A stretch of 64,000 bases of DNA from Thalassobacter stenotrophicus (GTDB lineage: Bacteria; Pseudomonadota; Alphaproteobacteria; Rhodobacterales; Rhodobacteraceae): NCBI RefSeq assembly GCF_001458315.1, contig NZ_CYRX01000031.1, forward strand, positions 531,458-595,457, read 5' to 3'. Made by a program: the position numbers and the translations under genes. How positions within the stretch are numbered: position 1 is the first letter of the stretch; each line of letters begins with the position of its first letter. Under the pieces are notes generated by a model, which was not told where the DNA came from, made no database searches, and saw only the letters and a list, made by a program, of their open reading frames with translations. Positions 1-10,750 of the stretch are shown here, one piece after another.

Positions 1-30
1 CTGTCCGCCGCCCTCAAAGCGCTGGCCTAA
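1..30 (+). CDS. C-terminal end of an upstream gene, probably hisA
   Basis: The first 30 bases read as nine codons (LSAALKALA) and a TAA stop in frame 1. Only the tail is in the window, so it cannot be identified from its own sequence. HisA (phosphoribosylformimino-AICAR isomerase) is proposed because hisF follows 110 bases later and hisA directly precedes hisF in many alphaproteobacterial his operons. Confidence 0.45.
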   Translation: MSAALKALA

Positions 31-140
31 GGTACCGTTTCGCCATGGGTCGCGGCAATGCGCGGCCCATTTGCCCCTACCCTTGCGCGCCATTCTTGCC
101 TAGTAGATGAGGCATCACGACCCCGAGGAGGGCATCCGCA

Positions 141-902
141 ATGCTCAAAACCCGCATCATTCCCTGTCTGGACGTCGCCGAGGGGCGCACGGTTAAGGGC
201 GTCAACTTTGTCGATCTGATCGATGCGGGCGACCCAGTGGAACAGGCGCGTGCCTACGATGCCGCCGGCGCGGATGAGCTGTGTTTTCTTGATATTCGGG
301 CCACACATGAAAACCGTGGCACGATGTATGACCTGGCGACCCGCACGGCGGAGCAATGCTTTATGCCGCTTACGATCGGTGGTGGCGTGCGCACTGTCGA
401 GGACGTACGCAATCTGTTGCTGGCGGGGGCTGATAAAGTCAGCTTCAACTCGGCCGCCGTGGCCGACCCCGATTGTATCGCCCGCGCCGCCGACAAGTTC
501 GGCAGCCAATGCATCGTCTGCGCCATCGACGCCAAAACCGTGGCCCCCGGCAAGTGGGAAATCTTCACCCACGGAGGGCGCAAATCCACAGGGATTGATG
601 CCGTTGAGTTTGCCAAAACCATCACCGCCAAGGGCGCGGGTGAAATCCTGCTGACCTCAATGGACCGGGATGGCACGCGCGCCGGCTTTAACCTGCCACT
701 GACCCGCGCGATCAGTGACGCAGTTTCAGTACCCGTGATCGCCAGCGGCGGTGTCGGCACACTGGATCACCTCGTTGAGGGCGTGACCCAAGGTGGGGCC
801 AGCGCAGTTTTGGCCGCATCGATTTTCCACTTTGGTGATTACACCATCCGCGAAGCCAAGGAACACATGGCCGCCGCGGGCATCCCCATGAGGCTGACCT
901 GA
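141..902 (+). CDS. hisF: Imidazole glycerol phosphate synthase, cyclase subunit HisF
   Basis: Cyclase subunit of IGP synthase. With the HisH glutaminase it turns PRFAR and ammonia into imidazole glycerol phosphate and AICAR, linking histidine and purine synthesis in the cytoplasm. The 253-residue length is normal for this (beta/alpha)8 barrel. The N-terminal [10 protein letters not shown] carries the first catalytic Asp, and CAIDAK near residue 130 carries the second. Phosphate-binding glycine loops (TIGGGVR, ASGGVG) are present. A GAGGAGG ribosome site lies 9 bases before the ATG. Its TGA overlaps the hisE ATG (TGATG), indicating translational coupling. Confidence 0.98.
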   Translation: MLKTRIIPCLDVAEGRTVKGVNFVDLIDAGDPVEQARAYDAAGADELCFLDIRATHENRGTMYDLATRTAEQCFMPLTIGGGVRTVEDVRNLLLAGADKVSFNSAAVADPDCIARAADKFGSQCIVCAIDAKTVAPGKWEIFTHGGRKSTGIDAVEFAKTITAKGAGEILLTSMDRDGTRAGFNLPLTRAISDAVSVPVIASGGVGTLDHLVEGVTQGGASAVLAASIFHFGDYTIREAKEHMAAAGIPMRLT

Positions 903-1210
903 TGCACACGCTCGACACGCTTGCCGCCACCATCGCCGCCCGTGCCACCGCGGAGCCAGACAGCTCTTGGACCGCCAAATTGCTGGCCAAAGGCCCCGAG
1001 AAATGCGCCGAAAAGTTTGGCGAAGAGGCAATTGAAGCCATCATTGAGGCCGTCAAGGATGACAAAGACGCCCTGACCTCAGAGGCGGCAGATGTTCTGT
1101 TTCATCTTCTGGTGATGCTGCAATCGCGCGGCGTGACGTTGGACGATGTCTGCGCCGAGCTGGACCGGCGCGCAGGCACCTCCGGTATCGCCGAAAAAGC
1201 CGCGCGCTAA
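902..1210 (+). CDS. hisE: Phosphoribosyl-ATP pyrophosphatase HisE
   Basis: Hydrolyses phosphoribosyl-ATP to phosphoribosyl-AMP and pyrophosphate, the second step of histidine synthesis. The 102 residues match a stand-alone HisE (all-alpha NTP pyrophosphatase fold). The metal-binding stretch is visible as KFGEEAIEAIIEA followed by EAADVLFHLLVML. In gammaproteobacteria HisE is fused to HisI; here it is separate. The start overlaps the hisF stop by one base, so the two are co-translated. It ends only four bases before the stop of the convergent DMT transporter gene, leaving no room for a classical terminator. Confidence 0.96.
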   Translation: MHTLDTLAATIAARATAEPDSSWTAKLLAKGPEKCAEKFGEEAIEAIIEAVKDDKDALTSEAADVLFHLLVMLQSRGVTLDDVCAELDRRAGTSGIAEKAAR

Positions 1211-1214
1211 GCCG

Positions 1215-2114
1215 CTAGCCAAACAGGATCAGGGCCAGAACGCTGGCGCAGATCAGTGCAATACCTGCGTATTCGCGCGGCGTGCTCCGCTCGGAAAACA
1301 CAAAGTAGCTGATGATCATGGAGAAGATCAGCTCCACCTGCCCGACCGCGTTCACATAAGCCGCCGATTGCAGCGTGTAGGCTGTGAACCAGCCCATCGA
1401 GCCCAGCATCGACGCCACTGCAACCATGCCCGTCAGGCGCCACCGAACGAAGACGGCGCGCAGTTGGTCCTGTTCGCGCCATAGCATCCAGCCCAGCAGA
1501 ACCACCGTTTGAAACGCCGTTGCGCAAGCCAACGTAATGCTTGCACGGATCAGCGGATCATCTGACATCACCGCCAGAGACGCGCCCCGATACGCAGGCC
1601 CGGAGATTGAGAAAATCACCCCCGAAGCGAGGCCAATCAGGCTTGCCCGGCTGATCAAATCGCGCCACGTGAACCGCGCTGCCTGCCCCGAAAGCGCAAG
1701 AACCCCGCAAAACCCAAGCGCGATCGCGGCAATGCCATAGACCGACACGCTATCCCCGAGGATAAGGTACCCCGACAGCACAGTCAGCATTACTTCGGTT
1801 TTTTTGAAGGTCATGCCCACGGCAAAATTGCGGTGTGAAAACAGGATGACGACCGCGACTGTGCCCAATATCTGCGACAGCCCGCCCACAACGACATATC
1901 CCCAGTATCCGGGCGCCAATGCAGGCACCCCCCCGATTTGGGCGCTGGAGTAGAAAAACGCGCCCAAGCCGACCACGGGTGCCGCATAAACAAACCGTGC
2001 AAACGTTGCGGCAGCCGTGCTCAGCCCTGCCTCTTTAACCTGCTTTTGCAGCATAAATCGCAGCGACTGCACAAAGGCCGCAAAAACGGCCGCGTAGATC
2101 CACAGATGTTCCAT
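1215..2114 (-). CDS. DMT-superfamily (EamA-type) transporter
   Basis: Inner-membrane protein of 299 residues with about ten hydrophobic segments, the usual size and topology of two repeated EamA domains. The second half (VNAVGQVELIFSMIISYFVF) shows the typical EamA signature near helices 8-9. Substrates of the family include amino acids, metabolites and nucleotide sugars; none can be assigned here. It is convergent with hisE and monocistronic by position. Confidence 0.85.
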   Translation of the reverse strand: MEHLWIYAAVFAAFVQSLRFMLQKQVKEAGLSTAAATFARFVYAAPVVGLGAFFYSSAQIGGVPALAPGYWGYVVVGGLSQILGTVAVVILFSHRNFAVGMTFKKTEVMLTVLSGYLILGDSVSVYGIAAIALGFCGVLALSGQAARFTWRDLISRASLIGLASGVIFSISGPAYRGASLAVMSDDPLIRASITLACATAFQTVVLLGWMLWREQDQLRAVFVRWRLTGMVAVASMLGSMGWFTAYTLQSAAYVNAVGQVELIFSMIISYFVFSERSTPREYAGIALICASVLALILFG

Positions 2115-2326
2115 AGCGCTTCATCGCATGCGCGTCGGGGATGCACCAGCCGGGCGAAGCGAGGGCTTCTGGCGGCGTTTGGTACCGCGCATCGTCTCCA
2201 TATGGTTAACAGTCTGTTCACACGATCGATGTATGTTCAGCAGTATGTGGACAATAGAAGAGGCGTTAACCTCATTTTAGCCGGTTTCAGGGCTTAAAAG
2301 TGGCAACACAGTGAAAAGGCCCGTTG

Positions 2327-2776
2327 ATGATCAGCACATTACACAAGGCGCTGCCTTGGTTCAGGCACTGGACCAAGCGTACGGTGCCAGTGGACAGCAT
2401 AGTAATGATGGCTGGCCTTTTGGGCCTTGGTCTGATCGTGCTCGGCGCGGCCGCGCACGACATAGCTGTGCTGGCCAACACGACGGATGTGCGCACTCGG
2501 ATCGCAGTGCTAAGCCCTGACTATGACGCCAGCACCTGTCCTTCTGGCTGGATCGCGGCCCATGCCGCTCACACGGGTCTAAGCCAAGATGACCTTAGGA
2601 CTTGGTTTGCACAAAAAGACCAAACTACCGATAGCGCAACGATACTGGCTGTTTTGGCTGCACACGCTCAGGCGCCCCGTGACTTTCGCTACAGGGCGCC
2701 CATGCGTTTGGCAGAGTTACAAATTTTAATGTGTTTGGCTGAGCGGCGGGAGCTAACGCTCCCAGCCTACTCTTAG
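2327..2776 (+). CDS. Hypothetical protein with one N-terminal membrane segment
   Basis: A 149-residue protein that I do not recognise. Residues about 25-50 (MMAGLLGLGLIVLGAAAHDI) form one membrane helix, and the remainder is probably periplasmic. Two cysteines (ASTCPSG, and one in ILMCLAE) could form a disulfide. A TTG directly precedes the ATG in frame; I prefer the ATG at 2327. No clear ribosome site is visible. It is convergent with the small secreted protein that follows, with a 10-base gap. Confidence 0.55.
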   Translation: MISTLHKALPWFRHWTKRTVPVDSIVMMAGLLGLGLIVLGAAAHDIAVLANTTDVRTRIAVLSPDYDASTCPSGWIAAHAAHTGLSQDDLRTWFAQKDQTTDSATILAVLAAHAQAPRDFRYRAPMRLAELQILMCLAERRELTLPAYS

Positions 2777-2786
2777 CCTGTTCCGC

Positions 2787-2957
2787 TTAACCTCGGCTGG
2801 AGCCGAAGATCAGCGTCAGAATGTTTTCATTGGTTTGGCGATCGCTTTTGATCGTGATCAATTCGTCTTGCGCATCCTGCGCGACGGTGACCGACGGAAC
2901 GGTCAGAGGCGTGAGGAGCGAAAGCACAACAACTGCGCGGGTTAGAAAACGTGTCAT
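2787..2957 (-). CDS. Small secreted protein, 56 residues
   Basis: Starting at 2957 gives a clean signal peptide: basic MTRFLTR, a hydrophobic core, then a likely cut after VTVAQ. This leaves a mature peptide of about 30 residues with no cysteines. An AAAGGA ribosome site lies 6 bases before this ATG and decides the start. The frame stays open upstream to 3293, but that extension has an implausible composition. The function is unknown; periplasmic location is inferred from the signal peptide. Confidence 0.6.
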   Translation of the reverse strand: MTRFLTRAVVVLSLLTPLTVPSVTVAQDAQDELITIKSDRQTNENILTLIFGSSRG

Positions 2958-3366
2958 GTTATGTCCTTTCGTTGGTCTGAATAAAACTCCACGCCGGCGA
3001 CAGACCATTCGGGGGCGTGAGGGCGGGCTGGAGTGTGTGGTGAGGCCCGTCTTGTCGGCATTCATGGGGAGGTATATGCACCCAGTCGCACTCCCATTCA
3101 ATGAACGTAACCGTGAGGATTGGGCGAAATTCGTGCGCAATCGCACACACCAAAGCCGCCTATGCACGAAGCTCCCAAATCCGTGAAAAATGCTCACCCA
3201 AGCGTGAGCGAAACACGGCAATAATCCGATTACGCCTTTAGGGTGCCTAGAAACGACGCGCTTGATCACAATACGTGACAGCCTTGGGGCCAATGCACAT
3301 TCCTCATTGATCTCAATGCGCTTTTCCCCATTCCTGCGAGATAGACATTATAAAAAGGCCGCTCCC
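2958..3366. other. 409-bp divergent intergenic region
   Basis: No convincing gene. It must hold the promoter of the small secreted protein (minus) and of the MFS gene (plus). The only structure I see is the nested inverted repeat at 3181-3218, listed separately. Confidence 0.6.
3181..3218. promoter_or_regulatory. Nested inverted repeat between divergent genes
   Basis: Inner arms GCTCAC (3192-3197) and GTGAGC (3204-3209) enclose six bases. Outer arms CCGTG (3181-3185) and CACGG (3214-3218) flank them symmetrically. Both pairs are perfect. It could be an operator or an RNA hairpin; there is no T-run to make it a terminator. Confidence 0.4.
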
Positions 3367-4581
3367 ATGCGGATGCTCATTTCTTTTGCCGCCCTGTTTC
3401 TGTCGGTGCTGCTGTTGCAGATCTCATCGGGGGGGGTTGGCCCCCTAGACGCGCTTTCGGGGTTGGAGCTGGGGTTTTCCACCGCAGCTGTCGGTGCCCT
3501 AGGTTCGGCGCATTTTGTCGGTTTTTTTGTTGGGTGTTGGTGGGCGCCGCGGCTTTTGGGATCCGTGGGTCACAGCCGCGCATTTGCAGCATTTACCGCG
3601 TTGGGCGCGATTGGGCTGCTCGCGCACATGGTCTGGGTCGACCCTATTTTCTGGAGCGTCCTGCGTGTCGGAACCGGATTGTGCGTGGCGGGCTGCTACA
3701 CAGTGATCGAAAGCTGGTTGCAAGCCAAAGTCACGAATGAGACGCGCGGCCGCGCGATGGGTACCTATCGGATCATTGACCTTTCGGGGTCGATCCTTGC
3801 GCAGTTGATGATCGGTGTGCTCGAACCTGCATCCTACCTATCCTACAACGTGCTGGCCATTCTATGCTGTGCCGCCCTCTTGCCCATCACGCTCACGCGC
3901 ACGCCGCAGCCCGAAACGCCCAGCGCGCCTCGGTTGCGGCCCCGGCTGGCACTGTCGCTGTCACCACTTGCGGTGGCGGGCGTGGTTGTCGCGGGCGTGT
4001 CCTCTGCCGCGTTCCGGATGGTCGGACCCATCTACGGCCAAGAGGTCGGCCTGCGCGCGGATCAGATCGCCTATTTCCTTGCGGCCTTCGTTTTGGGCGG
4101 TGCCTTGGCGCAATACCCTGTGGGCTGGCTTGCGGACAAATATGACAGGCGCTGGGTGCTGATCTGGCTATCAATCGCATCGGCTCTGGCATGTGGGATT
4201 ACGGCAGCGACGTCCGGCCAAGGCACTGTGGTGGTGATGCTGGTCGCCGGGCTTTTCGGGTTCACGACCTTTCCGATCTATTCGGTTGCGGCCGCACACG
4301 CCCACGACTTCGCAAACTCTGACACGCGGGTCGAGCTGTCCGCCGCCCTCATGTTTTGGTTCGCGGTTGGGGCCATCGCCTCACCCGTGGTATCGTCACA
4401 ACTGTTGGCGGCCTTTGGCCCGGCATCCCTGTTCCTGCTGATTGCGGTGGCGCATATCCTGCTCGCGGTTGTCGGGATCATCCGGATGCGCGCCCGCCCA
4501 ACGGTTGAGGAAAAAACCGCCTACATCTACGCCCCCCGCACGACATTCACGATTGGCCGCCTCTTGTCACGCAAACGCTAG
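3367..4581 (+). CDS. Major facilitator superfamily transporter (YcaD-like)
   Basis: Inner-membrane secondary transporter of 404 residues with about 12 hydrophobic segments. The MFS inter-helix loop motif appears as [15 protein letters not shown] between helices 8 and 9. The N-terminal half has the YcaD-like stretch [23 protein letters not shown]. The substrate is unknown. I chose the ATG at 3367, just before the first membrane helix; in-frame ATGs upstream (for example 3316) would add a hydrophilic tail that does not look like MFS sequence. It is separated from metG by 92 bases. Confidence 0.85.
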   Translation: MRMLISFAALFLSVLLLQISSGGVGPLDALSGLELGFSTAAVGALGSAHFVGFFVGCWWAPRLLGSVGHSRAFAAFTALGAIGLLAHMVWVDPIFWSVLRVGTGLCVAGCYTVIESWLQAKVTNETRGRAMGTYRIIDLSGSILAQLMIGVLEPASYLSYNVLAILCCAALLPITLTRTPQPETPSAPRLRPRLALSLSPLAVAGVVVAGVSSAAFRMVGPIYGQEVGLRADQIAYFLAAFVLGGALAQYPVGWLADKYDRRWVLIWLSIASALACGITAATSGQGTVVVMLVAGLFGFTTFPIYSVAAAHAHDFANSDTRVELSAALMFWFAVGAIASPVVSSQLLAAFGPASLFLLIAVAHILLAVVGIIRMRARPTVEEKTAYIYAPRTTFTIGRLLSRKR

Positions 4582-4673
4582 AGGTCCGCACAACATCGCA
4601 CCCCTTTGGACGCATTGGGTGGACGCCTGCGCGGGCTTGGACTAAGCAAAAGCCCGACACCTGCGGAGAGACC

Positions 4674-6392
<1,719 letters not shown>

Positions 6393-6401
6393 TCCTATCA
6401 G

Positions 6402-6420
6402 GCCCGCTTGAACGGCGGGC
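6402..6420 (+). terminator. Hairpin after metG, possible terminator
   Basis: GCCCGC (6402-6407) and GCGGGC (6415-6420) form a 6-bp GC stem 10 bases after the metG stop. The following sequence has only a weak T pair, so termination may be inefficient. Confidence 0.45.
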
Positions 6421-6444
6421 TTGACCTACACGCCCCAAGACGCA

Positions 6445-6473
6445 CCATTAGGGCATGAAACATGTCCTAATGG
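6445..6473 (+). promoter_or_regulatory. Stable hairpin covering the start codon of the TPR gene
   Basis: CCATTAGGGCATG (6445-6457) faces CATGTCCTAATGG (6461-6473) across a 3-base loop. In RNA all 13 positions can pair, one as G-U. The predicted ATG at 6455-6457 lies fully inside the 5' arm, and the next in-frame ATG (6470) is in the 3' arm. This could limit translation; it could also be a DNA operator. Confidence 0.55.
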
Positions 6474-6994
6474 CCCTAAGCCTAAACATCATCGCACTGC
6501 CCGTGCTGGCAGAAACATGCCCCGAGGCACCGCCTATTGAAGCGGATATGGACCGGCTGGTGGCACAAGTGCAGCGCGCACCGGACCAAATGGCCGCCCG
6601 CGCCCTTTCGGCTGAAATGTGGGAGCTGTGGCTGCAAGCCCCAGATGAATACAGCCAAAACCTGCTCGATAGCGCGATGGCGCGGCGCAACGTGGCCGAT
6701 TATGCCGCTGCGGAGGCCGCGCTGACGTCGCTTGTGCAATACTGCCCATTCTACGCAGAGGGCTGGAACCAGCGGGCGTTTGTCCGCTTTCTGCAATCCG
6801 ATTGGGACGGTGCGCTGACGGACCTTGACCAAGCGCTCAAGTACAACCCACGCCATACCGGGGCGCTGACAGGCAAGGCGCTGACCCTGATCAATGCAGG
6901 CCGGGACGACGAGGCGCAGCCCGTGCTGCGAGAAGCATTAGAGTTGAACCCGTGGCTGTCGGAACGTGCGCTTTTGCGTGGCGAAGACTTATAG
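6455..6994 (+). CDS. Exported tetratricopeptide-repeat protein
   Basis: A 179-residue protein with a signal peptide (MKHVLMALSLNIIALPVLA, likely cleaved before ETCPEA). Two or three TPR units span about residues 70-170, for example WNQRAFVRFLQSDWDGALTD and ALTGKALTLINAGRDDEA. TPRs are protein-binding scaffolds; the partner is unknown and the protein is presumably periplasmic. An in-frame ATG at 6470 (MALSLN) is an alternative start that keeps the signal peptide. No strong ribosome site is seen, and a stable hairpin covers the start. Confidence 0.8.
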   Translation: MKHVLMALSLNIIALPVLAETCPEAPPIEADMDRLVAQVQRAPDQMAARALSAEMWELWLQAPDEYSQNLLDSAMARRNVADYAAAEAALTSLVQYCPFYAEGWNQRAFVRFLQSDWDGALTDLDQALKYNPRHTGALTGKALTLINAGRDDEAQPVLREALELNPWLSERALLRGEDL

Positions 6995-7037
6995 CCGCTT
7001 GCACTCAGCCCAATGCCCCGGCAAAAGGTTCCTGTGT

Positions 7038-7123
7038 GCGGGCGTGGTGGAACGGTAGACACATGGGACTTAAAATCCCTGGGGCGAGAGCCCGTGCGGG
7101 TTCAAATCCCGCCGCCCGTACCA
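7038..7123 (+). tRNA. tRNA-Leu(UAA)
   Basis: An 86-base tRNA with encoded CCA (7121-7123). Acceptor arms are GCGGGCG (7038-7044) and CGCCCGT (7113-7119), with a terminal G-U pair. The T arm is GCGGG-TTCAAAT-CCCGC. The anticodon loop CTTAAAA places TAA at 7071-7073. A long variable arm (GGGGCGAGAGCCC) is typical of type II tRNA-Leu. Confidence 0.97.
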
Positions 7124-7150
7124 ACCTTTCTTTGAAAAACTCGGCCCGCT

Positions 7151-8602
7151 TTAAACTTGGCCGAAAATCCCATCAAGCGCGTCGAGATCAAGGCTATCAG
7201 CCATATGATCCGCGAGAGCGTCCAGCGTTGCCTCGACCTGCGCACCATAGTCCATCTGAGTGGTCTGTGCGCCCAAGCCCGCTAAGAACGCTGTGCGAAA
7301 CGCGTCGGCTTCAAACAAACCGTGCAGATAGCAGCCACGCACCCTGCCCGTTTCACTGGTTGCACCCACCGGCTGTCCGTGCAAGTTGAGCCAACCGCGC
7401 GCCGTGTCGGGGCCAAAGGTTTCGCCAATGTGGATCTCATAGCCAGTCAAATCGGTACCGCTGTCGGGGTGATGCGCCTGCACCCGGGCGAGATGTTTGT
7501 GCGGGGTCATGATCGTTTCGATATCTAGGTGACCAAGGCCCGCCACATCACTGGGCGCGCCCTCAATCCCGCCTGGATCCGCAATTCGGCGCCCCAGCAT
7601 TTGGTAGCCCCCGCAGATGCCCAGCACATGGCCACCACGCCGGATATGCGCATGTAGATCCACATCCCAGCCTTGGGCCCGGAAGTGGGCAAGATCGGCG
7701 ATTGTGGATTTTGATCCAGGGATCAGGACCAAATCAGCGTCCGCAGGCAAGGGACGGCCCGCCGTCACAATCTCAACCGAAACGTTGGGGTCCACCGATA
7801 GGGGATCAAGATCATCGAAGTTTGCAATACGGTTCAATCGCGGCACCACCACCTTGAACCCACCGGAGCGTGACGACCGGATATCCATGATATCCTCTGC
7901 CGGCAGCTTCCACGCATCAGCAAACCACGGCAGCACTCCGATTGAGGCCCAATCGGTGCGATTCACAATCTCGGTCAGGCCATCATCAAATAGGCTCACG
8001 TCACCGCGGAACTTGTTGATCAGAAACCCTTTGATGCGAGCTGCGTCCTCAGATGGCAGGATGTTTTGCGTGCCCACCAGCTGGGCGATGACGCCGCCCC
8101 GATCAATATCACCCGCCAGGATAACCGGGATATTCACAGCCTCAGCGAACCCCATGTTGGCGATATCCCCTGCCCGAAGGTTGATTTCAGCGGGGCTGCC
8201 AGCGCCCTCTACAATGATCAGGTCCGCCTCGGCCGCAAGGCGGTGAAAGCTTTCGACACATGCAGCCAGAAGGTCCGGCTTCACCTTTGCGTAATCCCGT
8301 GCCTTTAACGTGGCAAAGCGTTTCCCCTGTACAATCACCTGCGCGCCCACGTCGGTTTCGGGCTTGAGTAATACGGGGTTCATGTCGATGCGTGGGGGCA
8401 CGCCTGCGGCCCACGCCTGAAGCGCCTGAGCGCGGCCAATCTCGCCCCCGTCTTCGGTGACGGCGGCATTGTTGGACATGTTCTGCGGCTTGAACGGGCG
8501 CACCCGAAGCCCTTTGCGCGCGTAATGTCGGCACAGGCCTGCAACCAACATGGATTTCCCCACGTTGGACCCTGCACCCTGGATCATGATCGCTTTGGCC
8601 AT
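7151..8602 (-). CDS. cobQ: Cobyric acid synthase (glutamine-hydrolysing)
   Basis: Amidates positions b, d, e and g of adenosylcobyrinic a,c-diamide using glutamine and ATP, a late step of cobalamin synthesis. At 483 residues it has the two usual parts: an N-terminal dethiobiotin-synthetase-like ATP domain (GAGSNVGKS, residues about 8-16) and a C-terminal class I amidotransferase domain with the nucleophile Cys in [10 protein letters not shown] and the catalytic His near YLHGLF. The ATG at 8602 has GGGAGAG just upstream; a longer frame to 8650 lacks such support. No cobalamin riboswitch was seen. Confidence 0.96.
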   Translation of the reverse strand: MAKAIMIQGAGSNVGKSMLVAGLCRHYARKGLRVRPFKPQNMSNNAAVTEDGGEIGRAQALQAWAAGVPPRIDMNPVLLKPETDVGAQVIVQGKRFATLKARDYAKVKPDLLAACVESFHRLAAEADLIIVEGAGSPAEINLRAGDIANMGFAEAVNIPVILAGDIDRGGVIAQLVGTQNILPSEDAARIKGFLINKFRGDVSLFDDGLTEIVNRTDWASIGVLPWFADAWKLPAEDIMDIRSSRSGGFKVVVPRLNRIANFDDLDPLSVDPNVSVEIVTAGRPLPADADLVLIPGSKSTIADLAHFRAQGWDVDLHAHIRRGGHVLGICGGYQMLGRRIADPGGIEGAPSDVAGLGHLDIETIMTPHKHLARVQAHHPDSGTDLTGYEIHIGETFGPDTARGWLNLHGQPVGATSETGRVRGCYLHGLFEADAFRTAFLAGLGAQTTQMDYGAQVEATLDALADHMADSLDLDALDGIFGQV

Positions 8603-8783
8603 GGTCTCTCCCTTTGGGCCGTTGTGCCTTGCGCCACCGGGCAGAGCCATAGGTTTCGTACCATCAACGTGAAATTTTTATACATCTTGGGCGGTACAGG
8701 CGCGGCCTGCGCGCGCAAGGCCCAGTTGACGCCGCAGACCACATTGTATCTGCTGGCAGCCGCGCCAAAAGCCAGGACCAACC

Positions 8784-9542
8784 ATGATCCCCATTCGCGA
8801 CCATAACCCCTCCCGGCGGGTACCCTACGTGACCTACGCGCTGCTGGCGGCCAACATTCTCATCTTTTTGAGTTATGGGTTTGAACCGAACGGCCGCGCG
8901 GCGGCTATGGTCTTTGGCAGCTTTGGCGCCATCCCAATTGAGATCGCCCAAGGGTTTGAGCTGCACACCCTCGTGACATCCATGTTCCTGCATGGGGGCT
9001 GGATGCATTTGGCTGGAAACATGCTGTTTTTATACATCTTTGGCGACAACATGGAGGACCAACTGGGCCACCTGCCCTTTGCCGGATTCTACGCGATTGG
9101 CGGTATTTTGGCGACGCTGGCCCATATTGCCGTGGACCCGTTCAGTCGCATTCCCTTGGTTGGAGCATCTGGCGCGATTGCAGCCGTTATGGGGGGCTAC
9201 TTGCTGCTGTTTCCCAAAGCGCGGATCGATATTTTCGTGTTCTTTGTGATCATCATCCGGATCATCCCAGTGCCTGCTTGGATGGTTCTGGCGATCTGGT
9301 TTGGCCTGCAATTGTTCAATGGCGTATCCGCAGGGAGCGCGAGCGCTGTGGCCTATTGGGCCCATGCCGGTGGGTTTATCGCAGGGTTTGTGATGACGCT
9401 GCCATGGTGGATTGCCCGGGGCGGACCGCGTTTTTGGCAACATACGCAAATGCATCCCCCTCACCCAGAGGCACAATATGCCAGATCGCATATTCCGCGC
9501 ACGGGCCGACGCAACACGGGCCCTTGGGGGCCCAAGCGATGA
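8784..9542 (+). CDS. Rhomboid-family intramembrane serine protease
   Basis: Polytopic membrane protease of 252 residues that cleaves transmembrane substrates. The catalytic Ser is in GASGA (Ser129) and the catalytic His is in HAGGF (His194). The oxyanion-supporting HLAGN motif is at residues 75-79, so all active-site positions are present. Six or seven hydrophobic segments fit the family. The physiological substrate cannot be inferred. The last 40 residues are basic and poorly conserved in character. It is convergent with efp, with 16 bases between the stops. Confidence 0.92.
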   Translation: MIPIRDHNPSRRVPYVTYALLAANILIFLSYGFEPNGRAAAMVFGSFGAIPIEIAQGFELHTLVTSMFLHGGWMHLAGNMLFLYIFGDNMEDQLGHLPFAGFYAIGGILATLAHIAVDPFSRIPLVGASGAIAAVMGGYLLLFPKARIDIFVFFVIIIRIIPVPAWMVLAIWFGLQLFNGVSAGSASAVAYWAHAGGFIAGFVMTLPWWIARGGPRFWQHTQMHPPHPEAQYARSHIPRTGRRNTGPWGPKR

Positions 9543-9558
9543 GGGATCGGACCAAGCG

Positions 9559-10122
9559 CTAGGCGCGCTCGGAGTATTCCATTGTCTCGGTGTTGACGAC
9601 GATGCTCTCGTCTTGGGCCACAAACGGAGGCACCATGACACGCACGCCGTTGTCGAGGATCGCAGGCTTAAAGCTGTTTGCGGCAGTCTGACCTTTGACC
9701 ACTGGCTCGGTCTCTACGATCTTGCAGATAACCTTTTGCGGCAGCGAGGCGCTAAGCGCTTCGGCGTCGTAATATTCGATCACGGCTGTCATGCCGTCTT
9801 GCAAGAACGGACGACGCTCGCCCAGAATGTCTGCAGGCAGTTCGATCTGCTCATAGGTCTCGAGATCCATGAAAACCAGCATTCCGTCGGTCTCGTAGAG
9901 GAACTGCTGATCTTTTTGCTCAAGACGCACTTTTTCGATCTTATCCGCCGAGCGAAAGCGTTCGTTGAGTTTGGAGCCGTTGCGCAGGTTCTTCATCTCG
10001 ACCTGAGCATATGCGCCACCCTTTCCGGGCTTCACGTGGTCGACCTTCACAGCCACCCAAAGGTGGGCGTTATGCTCCAACACGTTCCCGGGGCGGATTT
10101 CGTTTCCGTTAATTTTAGGCAT
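9559..10122 (-). CDS. efp: Translation elongation factor P
   Basis: Relieves ribosome stalling at polyproline stretches by binding between the P and E sites. The 187 residues match EF-P. The N-terminal KOW-like domain starts at [12 protein letters not shown], and the tip loop has Lys34 in KPGKGGA, the position that is post-translationally modified in bacteria. Two OB domains follow. Residues near 142-161 read [20 protein letters not shown], matching the family signature. A much longer open frame extends upstream to 10629, but it opposes the next gene and looks non-coding. No modification enzyme (EpmA, EarP) is in the window. Confidence 0.97.
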   Translation of the reverse strand: MPKINGNEIRPGNVLEHNAHLWVAVKVDHVKPGKGGAYAQVEMKNLRNGSKLNERFRSADKIEKVRLEQKDQQFLYETDGMLVFMDLETYEQIELPADILGERRPFLQDGMTAVIEYYDAEALSASLPQKVICKIVETEPVVKGQTAANSFKPAILDNGVRVMVPPFVAQDESIVVNTETMEYSERA

Positions 10123-10336
10123 TGGGCAAAACCATGGCAAAAGGTTGAACAGATCTTGGTCATGCCTATATCTGGTGGGCTGATGAAGGGCAAGCCAACG
10201 ATATGCAGCAAAAGGTTGACTCGACCTATGCATATAGTGCATCCCAGACATTCGAAGTTCGCATACCCGAATCGTCGTAAAATCGTCATATTGGGCGGCA
10301 CCCCGCAAATGCAAGAGCAATAAAACAGGACGGCCT

Positions 10337-10657
10337 ATGATGGATTTCGTTGACGGAACAGCTTTCAACTTTGAGCAGGGACAACGGTCTCGCAAGCTGT
10401 TTGCCGCAGTAGTTTTGGCCGCCTTGGATGATGCCATTGCTGATGACAAGAAATACGGTAATGGCCCTGAGCAAATCGCGCGTTGGGCACGTTCGCGCGA
10501 CGGACGTGAAGTCCTGTCGTGCGCAGGAATTGACCCCAATGAACGCGTCGTCTCCGGCTTGATGGATTTCGTCGGTCGCGGTGTGCGCACTTCGGTCGCG
10601 CTTTCGCGCGAAGAGAGCGAGCGCCGCAACGCCGCCGCTGAGGCCGAAGCCGCCTAA
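10337..10657 (+). CDS. DUF6280-type conserved protein
   Basis: A 106-residue soluble protein. I recognise it as a highly conserved Rhodobacterales protein (DUF6280, from memory) of unknown function. It is mainly helical, with the conserved-looking block [22 protein letters not shown] and an Ala/Glu-rich tail. A CAGGA ribosome site lies 6 bases before the ATG. It is divergent from efp and ends in a strong terminator, so it is a single-gene transcript. Confidence 0.8.
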   Translation: MMDFVDGTAFNFEQGQRSRKLFAAVVLAALDDAIADDKKYGNGPEQIARWARSRDGREVLSCAGIDPNERVVSGLMDFVGRGVRTSVALSREESERRNAAAEAEAA

Positions 10658-10680
10658 GCGACCCAGACAGAACAAAAAAA

Positions 10681-10714
10681 ACGCCGCGCAGATCAATCTG
10701 CGCGGCGTTTTTTT
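10681..10714. terminator. Bidirectional intrinsic terminator
   Basis: A perfect 12-13 bp GC-rich stem (ACGCCGCGCAGAT, 10681-10693, with ATCTGCGCGGCGT, 10696-10708) is followed by seven Ts. A run of As precedes it, so it also works in reverse. It separates the DUF6280 gene (+) from the convergent PopZ-like gene (-). Confidence 0.93.
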
Positions 10715-10750
10715 ATCGCATAAGTGTGGATAAAGCAGCCAGACTATGGA

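Noticed and set aside
2958..3293. Upstream extension of the small secreted protein to 168 residues
   Set aside because: The added part has an unlikely composition, and a ribosome site plus signal peptide mark the start at 2957.
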